Source: Physella acuta (taxonomy: Eukaryota; Mollusca; Gastropoda; Physidae). Taken from it: a stretch of 64,000 nucleotides of DNA. The position numbers and the translations under genes were made by a program. The stretch covers positions 62,001 to 126,000 of the forward strand of contig NW_026732354.1 of assembly GCF_028476545.1 (NCBI RefSeq), given 5' to 3'. Within the stretch, counting starts at the first letter, position 1, and each line of letters starts with the position of its first letter. Under the pieces are notes generated by a model, which searched no databases, was not told the DNA's origin, and saw only the letters and a program-made list of their open reading frames with translations. Of the stretch, positions 11,314 through 22,500 are shown piece by piece.

Positions 11314-11749
11314 CAGGGGTCTCCAAACTACGGCCCGCGGGCCGGATGCGGCCCGCGAGGTCCTCTCATCCGGCCCTCGGAGATCATTTTGTCCGCGGAA
11401 AAGAAAATGTGTGTTAGAGGTGGCTGAGGAAAAATTCAAAACAAACTGAAAATGTAGCATTGAGTGCAAATAACATTGAAGTAAAAGTCGCCAGTTGGCC
11501 AGCAAACGAACTCCTTACAGACAAGTTCAAATAAGGGCGGGTGGGTTTTATAAGTATTTGCCCAAGGAAGACTTTCCTAATATTAAAACTTTTAAAAGTA
11601 CCTTTCGAATTTTGGAACAACACAAACTTTATCAAGAATGAAGTAGGCCAACGTGAAGAACAATTTGAGAACAAACTTGGACTTCGCGTGTGTTGTCGGT
11701 CTCCGACAATATTTTTTTCAGACTTTTTCTCGGGTGAGCGGCACTTGAA

Positions 11750-11838
<89 letters not shown>

Positions 11839-11959
11839 TTCTTTGGGGGGGGGGGGGGGGCTTTGCTACCCCAAAGAGATGCCTGGAAGAAATTCTGGCC
11901 CCCGAACGTATATCTGATAGTTACACCGGCCCTCGGGCTGGAAAGTTTGGAGACCCCTG
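11314..11959. mobile_element. hAT-like element with caggggtctccaaac ends
   Basis: Terminal inverted repeats caggggtctccaaac and gtttggagacccctg are followed inward by cggcccgcggg-type sequence, typical of hAT non-autonomous elements. Flanking octamers agactatg and gactgtag are only partly alike. A G-rich MITE with an (AT)n core is nested inside at about 11703-11895. No intact transposase is present. Confidence 0.7.
11703..11895. mobile_element. Nested G-rich hAT-like MITE with (AT)n core
   Basis: Retains ttcagactttttctcggg on the left and gagatgcctggaagaaattctg on the right, the signature of the CAGTGTTTCTTCCAG family. Its core is expanded into about 80 bases of (AT)n followed by a G run. 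Confidence 0.6.
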
Positions 11960-12139
11960 GACTGTAGTAACCTTTCTTATCCATACTCTATCGCGCTGTT
12001 TAAAGCGAAATTAGGCACCATGGCGCTCACAGGATAGCCCAGAGCGCCAAATTGAACCCTGGTCGGGCGCCGGCGGACGCGCCTGTTTCAATTTAATGAA
12101 CAATTATAATACTCCAAGCTTATTCGTAAAATACCTACA

Positions 12140-12550
12140 ACATTTGCACTTGATCAATCCCCGCTAATTATGTAATTAGTTTTTTTCCCAACACCAAAAC
12201 AAAGTTATAAAAAGTAAATTCTTTTCCACCAATGCAATGTTTTTAAAGGGAAGTAATTGTGTTTTCCTAATTTATCAAAGGGAAGTAAGTGCTAAAGGAC
12301 TAAACATAAATAATTTTCAGACATAATTAGAATTTTTGTTCATTTTTTTTTAAAAATTGTGTTTAATGAACATGCCGACAATTATTACTGTCAGTTTGAA
12401 AAATGAAAATTATTTCCCAACACTTTCAATAGTAATTTTTAACTCATAAATTTAGACTGTGAGCACGATTAATAGTCTAACACTTAAATCCATAGAAGTA
12501 TGTCAACGACAAACAAACAAACTTATTACATGCTAGTTACATACAGAATT
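12140..12550. other. Intergenic stretch, no gene seen
   Basis: AT-rich spacer with no splice-supported coding segment and no clear repeat. Confidence 0.5.
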
Positions 12551-12557
12551 GAGCTTT

Positions 12558-12790
<233 letters not shown>

Positions 12791-12804
12791 TTTTCTGTGT
12801 AAGT

Positions 12805-13045
12805 GTTTTATCTAGTGTTTCATACATTTTATTCGGAAAGGGGGTGGGGTGGTTGCACTTGAAACATTCGAGGGGAGGGAGTGCGGACTAAATATTCGAG
12901 GGTTGGGAAGGGGAGAGGGGCACTGATAAAAGTATATATTTTCTATATAAATTCACTTTGGTTCACGGGGGGGGGGGGTGAGGAAGGGGGGTTTAGGGAA
13001 TGGGTGCCGCACCATCTGTAAAGATGACTGAAAGATACACTGATT
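12805..13045. mobile_element. Degenerate G-rich hAT-like MITE
   Basis: Keeps ctagtgtttcatacattt on the left, cacttgaaacattcga and g-rich blocks inside, and gactgaaagatacactg on the right, matching the CAGTGTTTCTTCCAG family in order. Ends are diverged and no target duplication is clear. Confidence 0.5.
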
Positions 13046-13774
13046 CTATTAAATGTCCTGAAATGTAGGGTGTTGTTACATAGAAACAAACACAAAACTT
13101 GATGAATATTTCCGATAAGATGTAGTTAAGGTTAATGGTTGTCAAGAATCATCGATGACACTCAATTCTCCACGGCTTCAATGATGAAACGTTCAAAATA
13201 TTTACAAAAATTGCTTTCGAAGTTAAATTCTTTTTCACTTTTTAATTGTGGGAATACCCGCAAAATTTGTGACAAAAGCACCGTGCGGAACAGGAAAAGC
13301 CAACCTACAATATGGAGTAGGAGTGTGTTCTCAAAATATAAAAACTATTTTTAAAAAAAAGAAAGAACACACCAACAAAGTATAATTTATATTTTTATTT
13401 TGTGTTATAGAATGTCTGTGAAACCGTATTTTATAATTAAATTATTTATTATGTAATTTATACATTAGGTTTTAAAATAAAGTGATATTAATTAATACAA
13501 AAGCTCATTTAAATATAAAATATCTAGATTCTATTACTATTGTTGAGTCAAGATTAGTCTATGTTTACTACACCTAACAATTGTATTATTCATACTTAAT
13601 TACGGTATCCCTCCACCTTGTCCCTCCCATAAGGCCGTAAGCATAAGGACATAAGCCATAAGGACATAAGCCATAAGGACATAAGCCATAAGTTATTAAA
13701 ATAAAATGCTACAACTAGCAAACTTTTTCCCCCCAGAACAAAAACATGTGTAACCCGTCATCCACATAAAAGCT
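13046..13774. other. Upstream flank of MTFP1-like gene C, no gene seen
   Basis: AT-rich. A short tandem repeat of ataagccataaggac lies at about 13631-13690. A 71-codon open frame at 13139-13354 has no recognisable features or splice context. Confidence 0.5.
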
Positions 13775-16700
13775 ATGGAGCCACCTCCACAAACTGATCC
13801 ACAGCTCCACACATTTTTCGACCCTTTTCGAGAGTTTCCGTTTCGTAGGTTAGGTAAGATTGTCACTGTTCAGTGGATTAGGTAAGATTGTCGCTGTTCA
13901 GTGGATTAGGTAAGATGTTCGCTGTTCAGTGGATTAGGTAAGATTGTCGCTTTTCAGTGGATTAGGTAAGATGTTCGTTGTTTAGTGTGGATTAGGTAAG
14001 ATGTTCGTTGTTAAGTGTGGATTAGTTAAGATGTTCGTTCATTGTGGATTAGGTTCGATGGTCGTTGTTTAGTGGATCAGGTAAGATTGTCGTTGTTCAG
14101 TGGATTAGGTAAGATGTTCGTTGTTTAGTGTGGATTAGTTAAGATGTTCGTTGTTCAGTGTGGATTAGTTAAGATGTTCGTTGTTTAGTGTGGATTAGTT
14201 AAGATGTTCGTTGTTTATTGTGGATTAGTTAAGATGTTCGTTGTTTATTGTGGATTAGTTAAGATATTCGTTGTTAAGTGTGGATTAGTTAAGATATTCG
14301 TTGTTAAGTGTGGATTAGTTAAGATGTTCGTGGTTCAGTGTGGATTAGTTAAGATGTTCGTTGTTCAGTGTGGATTAGTTAAGATGTTCGTTGTTCAGTG
14401 TGGATTAGTTAAGATGTTCGCTGTTCAGTGTGGATTAGGTAAGATATTCGTTGTTAAGAGTGGATTAGTTAAGATGTTCGTTGTTTATTGTGGATTAGTT
14501 AAGATGTTCGTTGTTCAGTGGATTAGTTAAGATGTTCGTTGTTCAGTGTGGATTAGGTACGATGGTCGTTGTTCAGTGTTGATTAGTTAAGATATTCGTT
14601 GTTAAGTGTGGATTAGTTAAGATGGTCATTCAGTGTGGATTAGTTAAGATATTCGTTGTTAAGTGTGGATTAGTTAAGATATTCGTTGTTCAGTGTGGAT
14701 TAGTTAAGATGTTCGTTATTCAGTGTGGATACGTTAAGATTGTCGCTGTTCAGTGGATTAGGTAAGGTGTTCGTTGTTCAGTGGATTAGGTAAGATGTTC
14801 GTTAATATGGTCGTTGGGAAATTATAAGGTAAGATTGTCGCTGTTCACTTGATTATGTGAGATCAGAAAATAAAGTACCTTTTCGAAGCCTAAGGTCCAT
14901 GTGGCATGTGAAGTAGATTTCACCTGTTTCAACGGCATGAACATATAAAAAGGATGGTGTGGTCAGCATTATGATCGGCCGTCTTTACTTACTCCAAGGT
15001 GTGCCAGGTACCCATCAGAACTGGGTGGACTCGGTCATCGTACGTTTATATTTTTTTATATTGAAAACAAAACAGAACTCTATGTATGTTTAAAATTAGA
15101 TTTAAGAATCTCGACTTCCTGTTGACCTAGGTCATGGCTACCCAATGGCGGAGGCGCTGAAGCATTGTGCGACTGATGAGGCGGTGAACTTTGCCTATGG
15201 GATGGGGACTCTCTACTTCTTCACGCATGCTCTGTGGCACAGCTACGCCTCTGTAAGTGGTACAGCTACGCCTCTGTAAGTAGGACGGCTATAAGTCTGT
15301 AAGTGGTACAGATATAGGTCTGTAAGGAGCACAGCTATAGGTCTGTAAGTGCTACAGCTTTAGTTTTGTAAGTGGTACAGCTTTTCGGTCTATAAGCGTG
15401 ACGGCTATAGATATGTAATTGGGACGGCTACGCTTCTGTAAGTGGCACATCTACGCTTATGTCAGTGGTACAGCTATTGGTTTGTAAGTAACACAGCTAT
15501 AAGTCTGTAAGTGACACAGCTATAGATTTCAAAGTGGTACAGCTATAGGTCTGTAAGTGGTACAGCTATAGGTCTGTAAGTGGTACAGCTATAGGTCTGT
15601 AAGTGGTACAGCTATAGGTCTGTAAGTGGTACAGCTATAGGTCTGTAAGTGGTACAGCTATAGGTCTGTAAGTGGTACAGCTATAGTTTTGTAAGTGGTA
15701 CAGCTATAGGTCTGTAAGTGGTACAGCTATAGTTTTGTAAGTGGTACAGCTATAGGTCTGTAAGTGGTACAGCTATAGTTTTGTAAGTGGTACAGCTATA
15801 GGTCTGTAAGTGGTACAGCTATAGGTCTGTAAGTGGGACAGCTATAGGTCTGTAAGAGGTACAGCTATAGGTCTGTAAGTGGGACAGCTATAGGTCTGTA
15901 AGTGGTTAGAGGCGAAGCGGGGGGGGGGGGGGCGGGGTGTGCGGACTGCACCGGGTGACACCATTTAGAGGGGTGACACCAAGGCAAAAAATAGCAAAAT
16001 ATATAGAGAAAAACTTGAGGGGGGTGCAAATCGAAAGTTCGAGGGGGGGGGTTGCAAATCGAAAGTTTGAGGGGGAGGGGGGGTGCAAATCCAAAATTCA
16101 AAACTTTGTCCCCGGGGAGGGTCACTACGCCTCTGGGGGGGGGGGTGACACCATTAAGTGCCGCACCGGGTGACACCCGACCTCGCCACGCCACTGTAAG
16201 TGGTACAGCTACAGGCCTGTAAGTGGTACAGCTACAGGCCTGTAAGTGGTACAGCTACAGGCCTGTAAGTGGTACAGCTACAGGCCTGTAAGTGGTACAG
16301 CTACAGGCCTGTAAGTGGTACAGCTACAGGCCTGTAAGTGGTACAGCTACAGGCCTGTAAGTGGTACAGCTACAGGCCTGTAAGTGGTACAGCTACAGGC
16401 CTGTAAGTGGTACAGCTACAGGCCTGTAAGTGGTACAGCTATAGATTTCAAAGTGGTACAGCTATAAGGCTGTAAGTGACACGGCTATAGATTTCAAAGT
16501 GGTACAGCTACGCTTCTGTAGTGGCACCGTTATGTCTTGGTTGTCAAGTGGCTGTTATTCTTATGTGAAAGTTATTATTTTAGACCTTTTTTTTAAAAAG
16601 ACAGTTCTCATACCATAGCTAGTTCTCATACCCCCACCCCCATCTACCCCCCCCCCCCCCCCACACACACACCTAATTCTGTGACTCCTGTCCATATCGA

Positions 16701-17210
16701 ACTTGGTGACGTAATCTCACATCCTCTTAACTGCCACACAAAATGACTCCACTCACATAATCCATTTTTAACGCCTTTAAAACAATGTACCCCAGGGTAA
16801 TACCCCCCCCCCCCCTAATTTTCCAGTTTAGCGGACTGACCCTTCTCCCAACAAGTTAATTGATCCCTGTTGAATTTTGCTTTCAGTACAAAGATGGGGA
16901 CAGTCTCGTCGCTTTCTTCGACACTCTCGTCTTCGATGGGTTCGCTTCAGACATCCTACCCTCGTTTGTTGTCTACCACATGTGCAGGTGAGGAGTCGTG
17001 GGGTGTGCGTTGTGCGTTGTGCGTGTGGTGTGTGTGGTTGTGGGACAGTCGCTTCAGACACCCTGCCCTCGTTTGTTGTTTACCACATGTGCAGGTGAGG
17101 TCGTGGGGTGTGGGGGTGTGTGGGGGTGTGTGGGGGCATATATGACATCCTGCCCTCGTTTGTTGTCTACCACATGTGCAGGTGAGGGGTCGTGGGGTGT
17201 GGGGTGTGGG

Positions 17211-17254
<44 letters not shown>

Positions 17255-18427
17255 TTGTGGGATAGTCACCTCAGACATCGTGCCCTCGTTTAAAGTCTAC
17301 CACATGTGCAGGTGAGGGGTTTTGGGGTGTTGGGGTGTGGGGGTGTGTGTGTGGTTGTGGGATAGTCGCCTCAGACATCCTACCCTCGTTTGTAGTCTAC
17401 CACATGTGAGGTGAGCGGTCGTGGGGTATGTGTGTGTGTGTGGTGTGTGTGGTTATGGGATAATCGCCTCAGACATCGTGCCCTCGTTTAAAGTCTACCA
17501 CATGTGCAGGTGAGGGGTCGTAGGGTGTGGGTGTGTGTGGGGGGTGTGGGGGTGTGTGTGTGGGATAATCGCCTCAGACATCTTGCCCTCGTTTTAGTCT
17601 ACCACATGTGCAGGTGAGGGGTCGTGGGGTGTGTGTGTGTGGTGTGTGGGAGGGGGTGGGGGAATAGGGGTGGGGGATAGGGGTTTGGGAAGACTGGGTC
17701 TGTTTATCATTAAATTCAGCTTTAGAGCATATTTTACATTGAGACTTGTTCTCTATGTGAGGTGCGGTGAGCGAGTGGTACATTATTGTTATATCATTTT
17801 GATTATGTTATTTTGCGCCGCAGTATTGAGTGTGAAACAGATGTTGTGAAAAAAATGTTAAGATTCCTCTTTAGACCTAGTGATTAATTGTGCAGATGAA
17901 ATAGAGTTCATATGTTTCTTGACCTCGGCATATAAAGAGATAACTTGTTCAGCACTTTTCCCAGCCACCTTTTTTCCTCTAACGTGAGTTAGGAACCCAT
18001 CAGAGCTGGGTGGAATCATGGACATTCTAGTAAGTTTATCCCGGATTCGAACTCCAGACTCTTAAATTAGCTGTTTGGTGCTTACCTCACTATACCTTCC
18101 CATCCCGGTGTCACATAAACAGGTGAACTCTACTTCACTTGCCTCATAGACCGTCATGTTTGAAAGGGTTGTTTACTTTTTACTTTACTTAATAGTAAGT
18201 AGTATCAGGTTAGTTAAATTTATTGAACTTGCTAATATGTCAACTCGCCAATAGATCTAACATCAGGAAACTGTTGCAGGCTAACCGCCAATTGTGTCAC
18301 AGAGAACGGATACGTCCCTTCGGCATCTCCGTTCTTTGTCGGGCTGATCATGTTGGAGATGGTGTGGAAGCCAATAGATAAGTTTGTTGACAGCGTCATG
18401 GACGCCACCATAAGGAACGCCTACTGA
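13775..18427 (+). CDS. Mitochondrial fission process protein 1-like gene C
   Basis: Four exons (13775-13853, 15131-15252, 16887-16987, 18280-18427) join to 450 bases: 149 residues and TGA. The start ATG opens MEPPPQTDPQLHTFFDPF, and exon 1 ends RRLG, the junction that equals the RYLG of MTFP1. Exon 2 carries YPMAEALKHCATDEAV and several hydrophobic residues, exon 3 FFDTLVFDGFASDILPSF, exon 4 KPIDKFVDSVMDATIRNAY, the family C-terminus with P-I-D kept. The role inferred from the family is control of mitochondrial fission at the inner membrane. Intron phases and the middle exon lengths match genes A and B, so the three arose by tandem duplication. All three introns begin with their own minisatellite, and the end of exon 3 and the stop codon region are themselves tandemly copied. 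A poly(A) signal lies at 18777-18782. Confidence 0.86.
13840..14870 (+). repeat. Minisatellite seeded at the exon 1 donor of gene C
   Basis: The exon-intron junction gttaggtaagat is the seed: about 35 units of 27-30 bases, with core gattaggtaagatgttcgtt, run from the junction onward. Central units have lost the donor G (attagttaagat), while edge units keep GGTAAGAT. Confidence 0.9.
14890..15050 (+). mobile_element. Truncated tRNA-derived SINE
   Basis: Carries the family landmarks gaagtagatttcacctg and catcagaactgggtggact but lacks the B-box-bearing right end. It sits in intron 1 of MTFP1-like gene C. Confidence 0.6.
15236..16545 (+). repeat. Minisatellite seeded at the exon 2 donor of gene C
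   Basis: The exon ends acagctacgcctct and the donor is gtaagtgg; the 23-base unit (acagctataggtctgtaagt plus gg/t) is a copy of exactly this junction. About 43 units lie around an inserted MITE. Units left of the insert mostly read ctataggtctg; those just right of it are nearly identical ctacaggcctg. Confidence 0.93.
15907..16196. mobile_element. Composite hAT-like MITE inside the minisatellite
   Basis: Starts tagaggcgaagcgg and ends gccacgccactg, with taagtggt on both sides as the 8-base duplication (also part of the array unit). It contains a second inner set of ends (ctacgcctctg at about 16123) and the motif gcaccgggtgacacc shared with the copies at 56852 and about 32690. Confidence 0.65.
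16949..17620 (+). repeat. Tandem copies of an exon end plus donor
   Basis: The last 40 or so bases of exon 16887-16987 (cagacatcctaccctcgttt ... taccacatgtgcag) with the donor gtgagg occur seven times, separated by GT- and G-rich spacers of 60-80 bases. Most copies keep both AG and GTGAGG at the junction, so the intron contains several decoy donors preceded by genuine exon sequence. Confidence 0.92.
17885..18105 (+). mobile_element. tRNA-derived SINE, near full length
   Basis: Contains gacctcggcatataaaga, catcagagctgggtgga and ggattcgaactcc; the last is the complement of a B box (gagttcgaatcc). A partial inverted copy abuts it at about 18108-18185. Confidence 0.68.
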
Positions 18428-18760
18428 AAAGTTTTGCGCAGTCATCTCCCCTGTTTCTTGACAAAATGGACGCCATTATAAGCAACGCCTACTGAACAGT
18501 TTACCGTAGTTAACTCTCCTGTTTGTTTACTACATAGACGCCACCATAAGGAACGCCTACTGAAAAGTTTTCCGCAGTCATATCCCTTGTTTCTTGACAA
18601 AATGGACGCCATTATAAGGAACGGCTACTGTATAACATAAGGAACGCCTACTGGACAGTTTGCCGTGGTTAACTCCTCTCCTGTTTGTTGACAAAATAGA
18701 CGCCACCATAAGGAACGCCTACTGAATAGTTTTCCAGTCATCTTCCCTGTTTCTTGTAGT
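18405..18760 (+). repeat. Tandem repeat containing the final codons and stop of gene C
   Basis: Units of about 90-120 bases carry gacgccaccataaggaacgc followed by ctactga, i.e. codons for DATIRNAY and the stop, then a tail with cctgtttcttgacaaaatgg. Four to five degenerate copies follow the true stop. This parallels the array at the end of gene A although the sequences are unrelated. Confidence 0.85.
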
Positions 18761-19598
18761 TAGCTCCCCTCTTTAAAATAAATACAATTTACACAACAAA
18801 GATTACTGTTTGTTGTATTATATCGATTATTACACTTTTCCTCGCGTAAGTTGTAGAATTAAATGTTTTGTAAGACATTACTTTAACTTGATCACGCCAT
18901 CCTTACATATACCTGGTTCTTAGAGATAGATGAACTACTACGTCATTGACTGTAAGGGCTATTTAAAATGTCAATAGAAAACAAGATATCTTTCAGCGAA
19001 CTTCGCAGTAAATAATAACAAAAATGTATAATCTTTGAAGTGGGCAAACATTTATTTCTTGACAAACATTCTCTCCCTTTGATAACCTGTAAAAGTAACA
19101 AAAATTCCCGATGACGTCACTCCGTTTAGCCGACCACCGGTTTTGTTCCGCAAGGGGGCAGCACGTTGATTGAGAAGTCACATGACTGAATCTCGTTATT
19201 GAACACAGTGGCTGTGACGTAATAAAGTCAAGCGTTAGCACACACAAAGAGATAATAAAATTAAACTTGCGCGCAGGGTTTCTTTTAGATCCATATACTC
19301 CGCAAGTGGGTTGGGGGTTAAATATAAGAGGAAAAGTGAGGCAGTTGAATGTACAATGGGGTTGGGTGGTCAATATGGTTAAAATAAATATAAATTATAC
19401 ATTTAAAATTTGTTTCGTCAGGTGTGGGGAAAGTCCTTGTGCTCATTCCCCCCCCCCCTTTCACCCCCCCCCTTCCCCACAAACCCAACCAAGGAGTGAT
19501 GTAAAAGAGACACTGAACACAGGATGCAGAATGGGGCATCTCTCTCACCAGATCCCTTATCTAGCCGCTAGACTTTAGTCATACCCAACCTTTACATT

Positions 19599-22500
19599 TC
19601 AGGACGCTTGATCTGGCCAATGCTAAATCTGATGCAGTACTCGGCTTAACAATTACAACCGTAACTACAAATATAAAGCCTTGGTACTCAACGGTTATAA
19701 AAATTTAGCTTAGTGACAAGATCGTTAGAGCCTAAACCGGCGGGCATTAAAATTCTCTCAGTGTCTGGTTGCTATCTATTTAAAAGTAAAGTTAGTATGA
19801 AACTTGCATGAAGGCGCAAGAATAAAAAACACGTACTTGCAGGGCAGTAGAATTCACCGATAGGTTTCTTGTCTAAACATCTCGTGTATGTGTGGCAGTT
19901 GTCCGCCTGAAATGTTTTAAGGCTATAATTAGTGGCTGAAATTAATTGGACAATTTAGCCGCTGTCGGACAGAGGTTTGAGTTTTAGGCAGGATCTGGGT
20001 CAGTAGATATTGTATAGTATATTGAGGTTTTTTTTTACGAATGACGTCGTTTAATTAAAGTGATTTCTTTCAATAGTCGAATTTTTTTTTTATTGCGAGT
20101 CCAATATGTTTCTGTGTCTGTGTTTGTATGATTATATGTCAGTATATTAATTGTGCCTGTATGTTTGAGTATGTCGGAATAATTCTGTGTGCGTTCAAAT
20201 GATGGTGTGTTGCCTTTTGTTTGTGTGTGTGGGTTTTCGTTTTCTTTCTTCAATGCCTTCTGGGAAATGAGCTGGTGTTTGCACACTTAGCAGAGGCTAT
20301 TAATTGCATACAAGATAATGAAATTAACGAACTATGCTACACAGTTAAATCATACATCTTATCAGTGAATCAAAGTCTTTTATTGTATGCCATTTTTATC
20401 TTGAGAATAGCGTATTTAAGACAGTGAAACAAAGAAATTATTTTTAACTTCAATTCCTTAAGCGTTTTGTATTAATTGATAAGAAAAGAAAAAAGAAGAA
20501 AACGAGTTGGTGTGGTGTGGTGAGGTTAAACAGAAAACTAAACTAAAAGTTATCGAATATGATGATAATTAAGTTGAATAGACATTTCAACATATAGTGT
20601 GCTGTTTGTGAAATGTGTGCTTATGTGTGTAATCTATGAATATGGGAGGAGGGGGGGGTGTGGATTGTCACCACCTCTACTGAACATGTCATCACCTGGA
20701 CTTAAAATGTCACCATTTATACTAACCGTCTCACCACCCAAGACTCACCACGACACCATACATCCCATCTTCCTTGTTTTCGCAAGTTGTAGCGTTACTA
20801 CATTCATGTGAAGCGCTGTTCTCTGGACTGAAACAGAACACCATGACACAACGTGACTAGTGATCGCTTGCATTATTGTGATGTATAGCATTTATTTTCT
20901 ACTTTTTAGTTCAATCAGAAAACGTGGGTTTTTTTAAACTTTTGTAATGATTATTTTCTACTTTTTAGTCTTTGTCTGTTTGTTTGCATTAAAATCTTGC
21001 TATCGATTTTATCTTTTCACTTTTTTTTTTGGGTAAACGAAGACAACTCGTAAAAAGACAACTCGTAAAAAACACGTTGTGTGAATACGTTACTGACTAG
21101 AACACATAGATTTGAACCCGTGTCGAGTGGGATAGCAATCGTGTGCCCAACCATTCGACCATATCGTCTCCGCCATACTGGCCACCAGTTGTTACGGTTG
21201 TTTGTACACAAACACCGCGTGAACACTACTCAGTAAGCAAAGAGGGAGAGTACCGAACCTTGTTTTCATCAAATTACAGTTACTGGGTGATGTCCCTTTT
21301 CCCCCACGTTTTTACTACAATTATATAGCGGTCTAAAATGCTCAATAAAATGTTTCCATGGATCAATTTAGTAATAATAATAATTAAATATTCTATTGTC
21401 ATCCAAAACAAAGCTTCCCTGAAAATTTCAGCGCGCTAGCTAACTGGGAAGTGCCAGAAATTTTGATCGCAAGATTTGATCGGAAAAACAGAGACGAAAG
21501 CAAGTTAAAGAAAACGTTGGAAAAACGTGTTAAAAACGTGTTAAAAAGAAAAGCAGGCTGAAATCGGAGTCAATGGCCTCAATGGCGTATAACCAGTTGA
21601 CACGTAACGCTTAATTGTGTTGGAGGCGTGGTCGAGTCGGCAAAAAAGCTCATGGTTGATACATTCGAACAAAGTCTCGAGTTCAAACCCACTGGCAGAT
21701 AAATCTCGATCCCCTTCAACACTAATAATTTAGAACGAAGAAGAAGAAGAACAGATCTTCCCATATGAATAATGTCTTAATATATGGTGTATCTTTAAAT
21801 GCATGTTTTTCTTTAATTTAATGCACCGATACGATCCGAAATATTTCTAGTTAAGAACAAATAATACCAAAGCGAGGCCTCAACTGCATGATATTTGTAT
21901 GAATTGGTTTTTTTAGTGGGGGGGGGGGGGGGGGGAAGAGGGCTATTTGTTTTGGGAATCCTGTACTTCGACCCTCAAAACCATAGTTTGTACTTCTCGT
22001 ACGCAGAGTATAGAGAAATTTTGACAGGGAGTTTTCATTGTTTTACAACTCAGTACTTTTTTTAATCGGGTAAAAAAAAAAAGCGGATTTATCAAAATTT
22101 TGGTGTTCTATACGTAATCGAGTCGGAAAACTGCGCTTTGCAATTCTCTCCGTATATCTCTCTGTGTGTGTGTGTATGTGTCTGTGAACGCGATAACTTG
22201 AGTACCGTTACAGCTAGGTTGATGAAATTTCATATACAAGTATTATATCAAATGTGTAGTTCTGTATCATCTTTTCAGCGATTTTCGATAACCGGAAATA
22301 GAACGTTTTCTACTTTTAGTTTTTCAAAAGCCTATAACTTGAATACTATTTCAGATAGATAAATGCAATTTCACAATTAAGTAAAAGATCTGATTCTCTG
22401 CCTTCTCTCAAATTTTGTCTTCTTCTTCTGCGTTTTTAATTTTAGTAACCGTAAATTACGTCAAACAATAATTATGATTCGTATCAATGGAGACCACGCA

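Larger units (their letters stand above)
11145..12135. repeat. Direct repeat pair flanking a hAT-like element
   Basis: The sequence at about 11145-11310 (cgcctgttttagcttaataa, then a ggcgcc-rich stretch) recurs diverged at about 11990-12135 (cgcctgtttcaatttaatga). This suggests an older duplicated repeat with later insertions between the copies. Confidence 0.45.

Noticed and set aside
21600-21680. A genuine tRNA gene
   Set aside because: A- and B-box-like words are present but no clean cloverleaf or acceptor stem; a GAA-rich tail favours a SINE.
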